Positions 1 through 5,567 of a stretch of 10,000 bases of DNA are shown in pieces; the stretch's first letter is position 1, and the number at the start of each line of letters is the position of its first letter. The notes under the pieces were generated by a model. It was given only the letters and a program-made list of their open reading frames with translations. It was not told the origin of the DNA and searched no databases. The stretch is from NCBI RefSeq assembly GCF_020217025.1, contig NZ_JAIWOF010000138.1, positions 1 to 10,000 on the forward strand. Direction: 5' to 3'. This DNA is from Flavobacterium sp. (GTDB lineage Bacteria > Bacteroidota > Bacteroidia > Flavobacteriales > Flavobacteriaceae). A program made the position numbers and the translations under genes.

Positions 1-888
1 CGTTTCAATTTCTATTGGTAATTTATTTCCTTGAATTGATTTAATGTAAAGTGAATTGTTTGAAACATTCCAACCACGATTTTTTCCATCATAGCTATGC
101 GCTGACGGACCAATTCCGATATATTTTTTACCTAACCAATAACTGGAATTATTTTTTGAGAAATAGTTCTCTTTTCCAAAATTTGATAATTCGTAATGAA
201 TGAATCCGCTTTCAGAAAGTTTATCGACCAAAATTTGAAAATGTTCCTGAGCCACTTCATCATCAGGTTGCGGAATAATTCCTTTTTGAATGAACGAATG
301 CAAAGCCGTTTTGGGTTCGACCGTTAAAGCATAACTCGAAATATGCGGCACACCAAAAGACAAAGCCGTTTCGATGTTTTGCAACCATTTTTCATTACTC
401 ATTTCGGGAACACCATAAATCAAATCAATAGAAATATTATCAAAATATTGAATAGCTGTTTCCAAACATTTTTTAGCTTCTTCAGCATTGTGCGCACGAT
501 TCATCATCTTCAAATCGTCTTCAAAAAAGGATTGAATTCCGATTGATAATCGGTTGACTTTATTTTTTGAAAGTTCAATTATTCGATTCTCTGTTAAATC
601 ATCTGGATTGGCTTCTACCGTAATTTCTGGATTTTCGACTACTTTATAGTTTCGATACACTTCATCAATTAAAAATCTCAAATCTGCAATCTGCAATATC
701 GAAGGCGTTCCACCACCAAAATAAATCGTTTCTACAATCTCATCCTTAAACTCGTTTTTACGTAATTCAATTTCTTTAGCCAATGCCAAAACCATCTCAT
801 CTTTCTTCTTCAAATTAGTAGAAAAATGAAAATCGCAATAGTGACATGCTTGCTTGCAAAAAGGGATATGGATGTAGATTCCTGACAT
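1..888 (-). CDS. hemW: HemW-type radical SAM protein (coproporphyrinogen III oxidase-like), C-terminus off the left edge
   Basis: The minus-strand frame opens with ATG at 886-888 and stays open to base 1, giving 296 codons of a family that is usually about 370-380 residues, so roughly the last 80 residues lie outside the window. Residues 11-18 hold the radical SAM cluster motif CxxxCxYC (C11, C15, C18), followed by D-F where true oxygen-independent coproporphyrinogen oxidase HemN has a further Cys. This favours HemW, a haem chaperone/insertion protein, over HemN. Further family marks are GGGTPS (58-63), VEANP (91-95), SIGIQSF (115-121), HYELSNF (231-237) and GIGPSAHSY (258-266). It follows ruvC on the same strand after a 62-base gap with no recognisable promoter, so cotranscription with ruvC is likely. 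Family assignment is confident. The exact biochemical role (haem delivery to respiratory enzymes) is inferred from characterised homologues. Confidence 0.93.
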   Translation of the reverse strand, partial: MSGIYIHIPFCKQACHYCDFHFSTNLKKKDEMVLALAKEIELRKNEFKDEIVETIYFGGGTPSILQIADLRFLIDEVYRNYKVVENPEITVEANPDDLTENRIIELSKNKVNRLSIGIQSFFEDDLKMMNRAHNAEEAKKCLETAIQYFDNISIDLIYGVPEMSNEKWLQNIETALSFGVPHISSYALTVEPKTALHSFIQKGIIPQPDDEVAQEHFQILVDKLSESGFIHYELSNFGKENYFSKNNSSYWLGKKYIGIGPSAHSYDGKNRGWNVSNNSLYIKSIQGNKLPIEIET

Positions 889-900
889 TTTATTAGTGTT

Positions 901-948
901 CAGTCGCAGTCGCAGTTTACAGTGCTGAGACTGAAAACTGCGACTGAG
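901..948. repeat. Hairpin-forming intergenic repeat between ruvC and hemW
   Basis: Perfect 12-base inverted arms lie at 907-918 (CAGTCGCAGTTT) and 935-946 (AAACTGCGACTG). The 16-base spacer contains a further four-base CAGT/ACTG pair (920-923 with 930-933), so after one A-A mismatch the stem can extend to 16 pairs with a 6-base loop. The left arm is preceded by a direct copy of its first six bases (CAGTCG at 901-906). The element fills most of the gap between the ruvC stop and the hemW start. No T tract follows the stem on the minus (gene) strand. On the plus strand a run of seven T begins eight bases after the stem, at 954. It therefore looks more like a REP/palindromic dispersed repeat or an RNA processing or stability stem than a terminator for ruvC. 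I recall similar CAGTCNCAGT-type sequences in flavobacterial intergenic regions but cannot verify copies here. Confidence 0.8.
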
Positions 949-950
949 AA

Positions 951-1505
951 CTATTTTTTTATTCTATCTTCATTCTGTTTCACAAAAGCATCCCAACCCG
1001 AATAACTTTTCCCTACTTCCACTCTTCCCGAATTGAAAAAATGACAAACAGCTGCCGCTAAACCATCGGTTGAATCGAGGTTTTTTGGTAATTCTTTTAA
1101 ACCTAATAATTGTTGGAGCATTTTGGCAACTTGTTCTTTACTGGCGTTTCCGTTTCCAGTAATCGCCATTTTAATTTTTTTAGGTTCGTATTCTGTAATT
1201 GGAATATCTCTCGAAAGTCCGGCTGCCATGGCAACTCCTTGTGCTCTTCCTAATTTCAGCATCGATTGCACGTTTTTTCCAAAGAAAGGCGCTTCAATAG
1301 CAATTTCATCTGGATTGTGTGTGTCGATTAATTCAATGGTTCGCTCAAAAATGACTTTTAATTTCTGATAATGGTTGTCGTATTTGGACAAAATAAGCTC
1401 GTTCAACTGTAGAAATTCCATTTTCTTGTTGACTACTTTGATTAATCCAAAACCCATAATCGTCGTTCCTGGGTCGATTCCTAATATGATGCGTTCGTTT
1501 GCCAA
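951..1505 (-). CDS. ruvC: Crossover junction endodeoxyribonuclease RuvC
   Basis: This 184-residue protein resolves Holliday junctions with RuvAB. The four catalytic acidic residues of the RNase H-like fold are present: D11 in GIDPGTT, E71 in AIEAPFFGKN, and D144 and D147 in NLDSTDGLA, matching D7, E66, D138 and D141 of the E. coli enzyme. The conserved segment KLGRAQGVA (84-92) is also present. Length is close to the usual 170-185, with a short Lys/Asp-rich C-terminal tail. The start is TTG at 1503-1505. No ATG or GTG lies between it and the upstream in-frame stop at 1551-1553, and the next in-frame ATG (residue 18) would remove D11. Upstream on the minus strand a TAGCTTTG box (1554-1561) may be the -7 element. 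The 5' end lies only 31 bases from the start of the opposite-strand membrane protein gene, so the ruvC leader and promoter overlap that gene. hemW follows downstream. Confidence 0.97.
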   Translation of the reverse strand: MANERIILGIDPGTTIMGFGLIKVVNKKMEFLQLNELILSKYDNHYQKLKVIFERTIELIDTHNPDEIAIEAPFFGKNVQSMLKLGRAQGVAMAAGLSRDIPITEYEPKKIKMAITGNGNASKEQVAKMLQQLLGLKELPKNLDSTDGLAAAVCHFFNSGRVEVGKSYSGWDAFVKQNEDRIKK

Positions 1506-1536
1506 TTTTAGTGTAAAGTTTCGTTTCTTTGTACCA

Positions 1537-2463
1537 ATGATTACAATTCCTCACAAAGCTAAGCAATTCCTTGTTTTTACCATCAAACTTTTGATTGTAA
1601 TTGGTGCGTTTTATTTTATTTATGACCAAATTGCAAATAATTCAAAGTTAGAATGGAGTAAGTTCCAGACTTTAGTTTTGGAAAAAACTTCAATTACAAC
1701 TATCATTTTCATTTTATTATTTAGTGTTGCGAATCGCTATTTTGAGATTTTAAAATGGCAAAATTTAGTTGATTTCATCAAACCGATTTCGGTTGGCGAA
1801 GCAAGTAAACAAGTTTTGGGAGCTTTAACTGCTGGAATTTTCACACCAAATGGTTTGGGAGAATATGCCGGAAAAGCCATGTTTTTCAAGAAAGAACAAA
1901 CTAAAAAAGTGGTATTTTTAAACTTGATTTGCAACGGAATTCAAATGATTTTGACGATTATTTTTGGAACTATTGGATTGATTCTAATTGGGTATTGGAA
2001 ATGGGCATTAGCGATAATTGGAATTGCAATTATTATATTTTTCACTTCAATTATTTCGAAAAACATCACCATAAAAGGGTATTCCATTCAGAAATTGATC
2101 CACAAAATCAACGAAATTCCGAAGAAGATTCATCGAAAAAATATTTTATTGGGAGTTTGTCGTTACTTGGTTTTTTCGCATCAATATTATATTTTGTTTT
2201 TGGTTTTCGATATCGATTTACCTTATCTAACATTGATTAGCTCGATTGCTGCGGTTTATTTTTTAGCTTCTTCGCTACCAAGTTTTCAATTTTTAGATTT
2301 TGCTGTAAAAGGAAGTGTGGCGATGTTTTTCTTCGGAAAACATGGTGTTAACGAGTGGATTGTAATTTTTATTAGTACGTTAATGTGGTTTTTAAACGTA
2401 GTTTTACCTGTAGTAATTGGAAGTTATTACGTAATGCGATTTAAGTTGAATACTTCAAAATAG
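1537..2463 (+). CDS. LPG-synthase transmembrane / flippase-like family (UPF0104-like) integral membrane protein
   Basis: The 308-residue protein starts at ATG 1537. The frame is open further upstream, but that stretch is antisense to ruvC and adds a non-membrane extension, so 1537 is the sensible start. It is very hydrophobic, with about seven to eight predicted membrane segments (roughly 10-29, 52-70, 125-150, 155-173, 208-224, 228-246, 275-299). The segment GALTAGIFTPNGLGEYAGKA (95-114) matches the conserved TPxxLGE loop of the lysylphosphatidylglycerol synthase TM domain family (the MprF flippase half, AglD, YbhN-like). There is no C-terminal aminoacyltransferase domain, so it is not a full MprF and cannot make aminoacyl-lipids by itself. 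Seven bases separate it from the next gene, a GT2 glycosyltransferase, so the two are very likely one operon. By analogy the pair may make and translocate or modify a membrane lipid or surface glycan; the substrate is unknown. Confidence 0.85.
   Translation: MITIPHKAKQFLVFTIKLLIVIGAFYFIYDQIANNSKLEWSKFQTLVLEKTSITTIIFILLFSVANRYFEILKWQNLVDFIKPISVGEASKQVLGALTAGIFTPNGLGEYAGKAMFFKKEQTKKVVFLNLICNGIQMILTIIFGTIGLILIGYWKWALAIIGIAIIIFFTSIISKNITIKGYSIQKLIHKINEIPKKIHRKNILLGVCRYLVFSHQYYILFLVFDIDLPYLTLISSIAAVYFLASSLPSFQFLDFAVKGSVAMFFFGKHGVNEWIVIFISTLMWFLNVVLPVVIGSYYVMRFKLNTSK
1554..1586 (-). promoter_or_regulatory. Possible Bacteroidetes-type promoter for ruvC-hemW
   Basis: Read on the minus strand, TTG (1586-1584) is followed by a 22-base spacer and TAGCTTTG (1561-1554), fitting the TAnnTTTG -7 consensus of Flavobacterium/Bacteroides promoters. 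The spacer is at the long end of the accepted range. It would give a leader of about 40 bases before the TTG start of ruvC. The box lies inside the coding sequence of the divergent membrane protein gene. Assignment is from sequence alone. Confidence 0.4.
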
Positions 2464-2470
2464 ATTCATT

Positions 2471-3574
2471 ATGCTGGAATTAATTCTCGGAACCGTTTTT
2501 CTCATTTACATCCTGTTCATTGGGCAACTGATTTATGGATGTAATCGAATGAAACGCTTTTCGAGAAAGGAATTCACTCCAAAAACATCTTTTACCATTG
2601 TAGTTCCGTTTCGAAACGAAAAAGAAAATCTTCCTAATTTATTGCATTCGATTTCTTTGTTGAATTATCCGAAAGAATTGGTTGAAATTATTTTGGTGGA
2701 TGATGATTCTGAGGAAGTGTTCAGCATTCAGGATTTAGTGTTTAGTTTGAAAGTAATTAAAAACGAAAGGAAATCAAATTCTCCTAAAAAAGATGCTATT
2801 GAAACGGCGATTCAAGTTGCCAAAAACGATTGGATTATTACTACTGATGCCGACTGTTTGGTTCAGAAAAACTGGTTAACGACTTTCGATCAATATATTC
2901 AGGAAAATGAAGTAGAAATGGTGGCTTCTGGCGTTTGTTATGTTCCGAAAAGTGGTTTTTTATCGGCATTTCAGAATTTAGATTTTCTAAGTTTACAAGG
3001 CGCTACGATTGGAAGTTTTGGAATTGGGAAACCTTTTATGTGTAATGGTGCTAATTTCGCCTATTCCAAAGCATTTTTCAAGGAATTAAACGGATTTCAA
3101 GGAAATGAAACCATTGCAAGTGGTGATGATGTTTTTTTATTACAAAAAGCAGTTTCAGCTGCTCCGAAAAAAGTTGGGTTTTTGTTGGCTAAAGAAAGTA
3201 TTGTTGCTACAAAACCTGTTGCAACTTGGACTGAACTGTTTCAACAACGCGTTCGCTGGGCTTCGAAAAGTACAGGTTATTCTTCTGTTTATGGAAAATT
3301 GTTAGCTCTTGTTGTTTTTGGCGGGAATTTGGTTTGGATAATGAGTTTTTTACTTTGGTTGACAAGTATATTAGACCAAAACATTTTCATGCTTTTTGTC
3401 GCTTTGAAATTCCTAATCGATTTTATCTTGATTTACAAAACCGCTAATTTCTTCGAATCGAAATTACAATATGTGTTAGCGAGTAGTTTGCTGTATCCGT
3501 TTTTTAGTGTTTTGGTGGCGGTGTATTCGTTGTTTGGTAATTATTCTTGGAAAGGGAGAAGTTTTAGAAAATAA
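2471..3574 (+). CDS. Membrane-anchored family 2 glycosyltransferase
   Basis: This is a 367-residue GT-A-fold glycosyltransferase. An N-terminal membrane helix (about 3-23) is followed by a cytosolic catalytic domain beginning TIVVPFRNE (42-50). Catalytic motifs are in order: VDDDS (76-80) for nucleotide-sugar binding, the DAD metal-binding triad (126-128), GDD (218-220) holding the likely catalytic base, and QRVRW (259-263), the QxxRW acceptor motif of processive and related GT2 enzymes. Two to three C-terminal membrane helices (about 275-325, 336-355) anchor it. The layout resembles BcsA/HAS-type and hopanoid- or carotenoid-type membrane GT2 enzymes, but the C-terminal membrane part is too short for a classical cellulose synthase channel. 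It starts 7 bases after the flippase-like gene, suggesting both act on one lipid-linked product. Sugar donor and acceptor cannot be told from the sequence. The stop codon lies two bases from that of the convergent gene. Confidence 0.93.
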   Translation: MLELILGTVFLIYILFIGQLIYGCNRMKRFSRKEFTPKTSFTIVVPFRNEKENLPNLLHSISLLNYPKELVEIILVDDDSEEVFSIQDLVFSLKVIKNERKSNSPKKDAIETAIQVAKNDWIITTDADCLVQKNWLTTFDQYIQENEVEMVASGVCYVPKSGFLSAFQNLDFLSLQGATIGSFGIGKPFMCNGANFAYSKAFFKELNGFQGNETIASGDDVFLLQKAVSAAPKKVGFLLAKESIVATKPVATWTELFQQRVRWASKSTGYSSVYGKLLALVVFGGNLVWIMSFLLWLTSILDQNIFMLFVALKFLIDFILIYKTANFFESKLQYVLASSLLYPFFSVLVAVYSLFGNYSWKGRSFRK

Positions 3575-3586
3575 AACTACTTCTCC
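3555..3586. terminator. Bidirectional hairpin spanning the convergent stop codons
   Basis: GGAGAAG (3555-3561) pairs with CTTCTCC (3580-3586). An inner TTTTA (3562-3566) pairs with TAAAA (3572-3576), leaving a three-base bulge (3577-3579) and a five-base loop. Both stop codons (TAA at 3572-3574 on plus, TAG at 3579-3577 on minus) fall inside the structure. The plus side is followed by ATTTTAAT and the minus side by CCTTTCC, so T tracts are weak. It is a plausible shared terminator of the two convergent units. Confidence 0.4.
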
Positions 3587-4062
3587 ATTTTAATAATCAC
3601 TGGAAGTACGAATTGCGTTTTTACTTTTACGCCTCTTTTGATGGCAGGTTCTACTTTTGGGAAATCAGATAATCTTGAAGTTAAAATACTATCGATTTTT
3701 GTTTTATCTGCCAAAGCAATGCTGTCATTTGGATATAAGGTTTCGAATTGCAAGCTCGAATCGGGATTTACGGTAATTTTTACGTTGATAGTGTCGATTT
3801 CTGGATATTCAACACGTAACGTATCAATTCCTATTCGTTCCTGAATAGTTTGTGCCATATAATCGAAGAAACATTGTCTTTTTATTTCCGCATCTTTTAT
3901 CGTATCGCATTGCAAAACCGATGGAAATTCATCGACTTCGTCCCAATTGATTTTTTTCAATTCTTGTTCTAGCAATTCTTTCTCATTAGGAACTTCTTTT
4001 TCGAAGTACTGACAAGAATGAAATGCCAAAAGCAAAAAAAGTAGCTGAATTAATTTTCTCAT
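3577..4062 (-). CDS. Putative lipoprotein with a TonB-C-like C-terminal region
   Basis: This is a 161-residue exported protein of no named function. A short hydrophobic signal (3-14) ends in HSC with C17, a loose but Bacteroidetes-tolerable lipobox, so it is probably a lipoprotein. A Glu/Lys-rich helix follows (21-45). The C-terminal part (about 90-160: VKITVNPDSSLQFETL, then an alpha-helical stretch, then PAIKRGVKVKTQFVLPVIIKME) has the strand-helix-strand pattern and the characteristic PA..rGv.Vk..f.lPv ending of the TonB C-terminal domain. It lacks the N-terminal membrane anchor and Pro-rich spacer of a classical energy-transducing TonB, so a role in powering outer-membrane receptors is not established. 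Cys52 and Cys64 could form a disulphide. The ATG (4060-4062) begins one base after the stop of the upstream TonB-C-domain gene, so the two are translationally close and almost certainly cotranscribed. Confidence 0.75.
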   Translation of the reverse strand: MRKLIQLLFLLLAFHSCQYFEKEVPNEKELLEQELKKINWDEVDEFPSVLQCDTIKDAEIKRQCFFDYMAQTIQERIGIDTLRVEYPEIDTINVKITVNPDSSLQFETLYPNDSIALADKTKIDSILTSRLSDFPKVEPAIKRGVKVKTQFVLPVIIKMEK

Positions 4063-4063
4063 A

Positions 4064-4678
4064 TTACTCTTGCATCTGAAAGGTTATAGGTATTGCAAAC
4101 ATAATATTTATTGGTTTTCCATCGCAAGTAGCCGGAATAGCTGTCGGCAAGGATTTAATTATGCGTATAGCTTCTTCCTCTAAAATCAATCCGTTTTTTG
4201 GACCATTAGCTTCTTTTATTTGCGGATTTCCTTCTTTATCAATATAAAATTGTACCAAAACTCTTCCTTCTAATTCGTAATCCATTGCAAATTCGGGATA
4301 ATTAAATTTAGCCATAACATGCCTTCTTATATAATCTGTAAAAGTAATTTTTTCTTCAAAACCTGTTGTTGGGTTTTTTCTAACGTAATAAGGCGATTCT
4401 TGATTATTACATATAGGAAGATCTCCTACCTCTTTTTTGACATTATCAGCTAGTTTTGATTTCTCAATAGAATCGGCTTGTTTTTTTTGCTTTTTTACAA
4501 TTTGACTTTCTTCAACACGAACTAAATAAGCATCCCATTCTTTTTTTCTAATTTCTTCATATTCTCTTTTTGTTTTTGCCAGTTCATTTAAACGTTCTTG
4601 TGTAGACATTTTTTTTTCTTGAGCAATAGCACTATTAACAATTATAAAAGAAACAAAAAATAAAAAAACAAATCGCAT
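4064..4678 (-). CDS. Exported TonB C-terminal domain protein (energy transducer TonB-like)
   Basis: The 204-residue protein has a Sec signal peptide (hydrophobic 3-15, then NSAIA before Q20, a good A-x-A cleavage site). A charged, likely coiled-coil region (24-85, rich in K, E and R) follows. A TonB C-terminal domain occupies about 115-202: YIRRHVMAKFNYPEFA, LEGRVLVQFYIDKEGNP, a helix EEEAIRIIKSLP, and the closing GKPINIMFAIPITFQM. With a cleavable signal instead of a membrane anchor and no Pro-rich linker, it would be a free periplasmic protein. It is therefore more like the many auxiliary TonB-C proteins of Bacteroidetes than a canonical ExbBD partner, and no exbB/exbD gene is in view. C90 and C185 could form a disulphide. 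It is first in a two-gene unit with the TonB-C-like lipoprotein. The promoter is probably the CAAAGTTA box (4707-4714, TAACTTTG on the minus strand). Confidence 0.87.
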   Translation of the reverse strand: MRFVFLFFVSFIIVNSAIAQEKKMSTQERLNELAKTKREYEEIRKKEWDAYLVRVEESQIVKKQKKQADSIEKSKLADNVKKEVGDLPICNNQESPYYVRKNPTTGFEEKITFTDYIRRHVMAKFNYPEFAMDYELEGRVLVQFYIDKEGNPQIKEANGPKNGLILEEEAIRIIKSLPTAIPATCDGKPINIMFAIPITFQMQE

Positions 4679-4706
4679 AAAACCAATTATTTAAAAAAGT
4701 AAGAAA

Positions 4707-4722
4707 CAAAGTTATAAATTTG
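4707..4722. promoter_or_regulatory. Back-to-back divergent -7 promoter boxes in a near-palindrome
   Basis: In the 65-base divergent gap, the minus strand reads TAACTTTG (4714-4707) and the plus strand immediately beside it reads TAAATTTG (4715-4722). Both fit the Bacteroidetes TAnnTTTG -7 consensus. Together they form a 16-base near-palindrome (7 of 8 pairs). Start sites would fall about 15-25 bases before the ATG at 4678 (minus) and at 4744 (plus). Neither side has a good TTG at the usual 19-21 spacing (the minus-strand TTG is only 13 bases away), so the promoters may be weak or need an activator. Confidence 0.5.
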
Positions 4723-4743
4723 TTAGACAATAACTAAAATCTT

Positions 4744-5244
4744 ATGGAATACTTTTTATTGATTCTGGGTTTACTTTTAATGATAGTTGGGATTATTGGA
4801 AGTTTACTTCCTGCTTTACCTGGACCACCTGTAAGTTGGGTTGGGATTTTATTGCTTTATTTTTGTTCAGGAATAGAAACCAATTATTGGTTACTAGGCA
4901 TTACTTTAGTAATTGCCATTGTGATTGGAATTTTAGATTATGTAATTCCGGCACAAGGCACAAAATATTTCGGTGGAAGTAAATATGGGATTTGGGGAAC
5001 GAATATAGGTTTGGTTATTGGAATATTTGCACCTATTCCTTTTGGCTTTTTAATTGGACCTTTTGTTGGAGCACTCGTGGGAGAACTTATTTATAACTCT
5101 CAAGAAAAAGGACGAGCATTTAAAGCTGCTACTGGTTCATTTATTGGATTTTTAGCAGGAACCTTCATGAAACTATTGGTGAGTTTACTTTTTTTTGGAT
5201 TATTCTTGGTTTTGGTTTGGCAGAATAGAGGAATTTGGTTTTAA
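4744..5244 (+). CDS. DUF456 family integral membrane protein
   Basis: This 166-residue, very hydrophobic protein is built of Gly-rich membrane segments (about 4-22, 28-41, 48-69, 85-118 likely two short helices, and 130-158). The N-terminal GSLLPALPGPP (19-29) and central GTKYFGGSKYGIWG (72-85) are the conserved loops of DUF456, a family of small inner-membrane proteins of unknown function. Length is typical. It is transcribed alone on the plus strand, divergent from the TonB-C pair and followed by the oppositely oriented tRNA-Asp locus. A TAAATTTG box 21 bases upstream may drive it. The glycine-zipper-like helices suggest tight helix packing or oligomerisation, but no catalytic or binding residues stand out and no biochemical role should be assumed. 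Confidence 0.88.
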   Translation: MEYFLLILGLLLMIVGIIGSLLPALPGPPVSWVGILLLYFCSGIETNYWLLGITLVIAIVIGILDYVIPAQGTKYFGGSKYGIWGTNIGLVIGIFAPIPFGFLIGPFVGALVGELIYNSQEKGRAFKAATGSFIGFLAGTFMKLLVSLLFFGLFLVLVWQNRGIWF

Positions 5245-5261
5245 CGAGAAGTATAAAAATC

Positions 5262-5290
5262 AAAAAAGCTCTGCATAAATGCAAAGCTTT
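5262..5290 (-). terminator. Hairpin with minus-strand T tract, second terminator beyond tRNA-Asp
   Basis: AAAGCT (5265-5270) pairs with AGCTTT (5285-5290). After one C-A mismatch, TGCA (5272-5275) pairs with TGCA (5280-5283), closing a four-base loop. On the minus strand the stem runs into TTTTTTGATTTTT, a good intrinsic terminator. On the plus strand only TTTCC follows, so as a terminator for the DUF456 gene it is weaker. It may work both ways. Confidence 0.6.
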
Positions 5291-5365
5291 CCATTGGTCT
5301 AACTACTAAACCTTTTTGGTACTTTCGTACCTAAACAACACAACTATTTTAAATATTTTAAGAGG
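5291..5365. other. Unassigned spacer with a small GGTAC hairpin
   Basis: Between the two minus-strand terminators lies a stretch with no credible ORF. It contains GGTAC-TTTC-GTACC (5318-5331), a perfect five-pair stem that reads with a GAAA tetraloop on the minus strand. No TAnnTTTG box or T tract accompanies it. Function is unknown; the region could be read-through leader/trailer RNA or part of a small transcript ending at the 5262-5290 terminator. Confidence 0.35.
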
Positions 5366-5395
5366 GCAAAAAAGCCTTTCTTTTACGAAAGGCTT
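5366..5395 (-). terminator. Rho-independent terminator of tRNA-Asp
   Basis: AAGCCTTTC (5372-5380) and GAAAGGCTT (5387-5395) form a perfect nine-pair stem with a six-base loop. On the minus strand it is followed at once by TTTTTTGCCC, a classical intrinsic terminator. It lies 10 bases past the tRNA CCA end. Confidence 0.85.
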
Positions 5396-5404
5396 CCTCT
5401 TTAC

Positions 5405-5481
5405 TGGCGGTCTGGACGGGACTCGAACCCGCGACCCCATGCGTGACAGGCATGTATTCTAACCAACTGAACTACCAAACC
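5405..5481 (-). tRNA. tRNA-Asp (anticodon GTC)
   Basis: The 77-base cloverleaf on the minus strand has acceptor arm GGTTTGG (5481-5475) pairing with CCAGACC (5415-5409, one T-G wobble), discriminator G (5408) and an encoded CCA (5407-5405). The D arm (TAGTTCAGTTGGTTAGAATA) and the T arm with GTTCGAG in a CGGG/CCCG stem are canonical. The anticodon loop CTGTCAC gives GTC, reading both Asp codons. It has its own promoter (5500-5530) and terminator (5366-5395), so it looks like a single-gene transcription unit. Confidence 0.97.
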
Positions 5482-5499
5482 AGTGCTTGATTGCGAGTG

Positions 5500-5530
5500 C
5501 AAATATACTACGCTTTTTCATTCCTGCAAA
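5500..5530 (-). promoter_or_regulatory. Strong Bacteroidetes sigma-A promoter for tRNA-Asp
   Basis: On the minus strand TTTG (5530-5527) is followed by exactly 19 bases and then TATATTTG (5507-5500). Both boxes and the spacing match the TTG-N19-TAnnTTTG consensus of Bacteroides/Flavobacterium. The start site would fall roughly 10 bases before the tRNA 5' end at 5481. The -33 box is embedded in a small palindrome (TGCAAA 5525-5530, TTTGCA 5535-5540). Confidence 0.8.
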
Positions 5531-5567
5531 TCTTTTTGCAAAAAAAATTAAACTTTTTTCAGTGTTT

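Noticed and set aside
343..546. Plus-strand ORF of 67 codons
   Set aside because: Antisense to hemW, whose frame is continuous with conserved motifs throughout.
1123..1368. Plus-strand ORF of 81 codons within ruvC
   Set aside because: It is wholly antisense to ruvC, which has all its catalytic residues; the product resembles nothing.
1524..1531. TTTCTTTG as a plus-strand -7 box for the flippase-like gene
   Set aside because: Mismatch at the invariant A, and it would place the start site at the ATG itself; no better box was found, so no promoter is claimed.
1375..1536. N-terminal extension of the flippase-like protein from a TTG at 1375
   Set aside because: The extension is antisense to the ruvC N-terminus, has no membrane or family features, and ATG 1537 gives a normal-length protein.
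4064..4678. Canonical TonB energy transducer
   Set aside because: No uncleaved N-terminal anchor, no Pro-rich spacer and no ExbB/ExbD genes in view, so only the TonB-C domain similarity is claimed.
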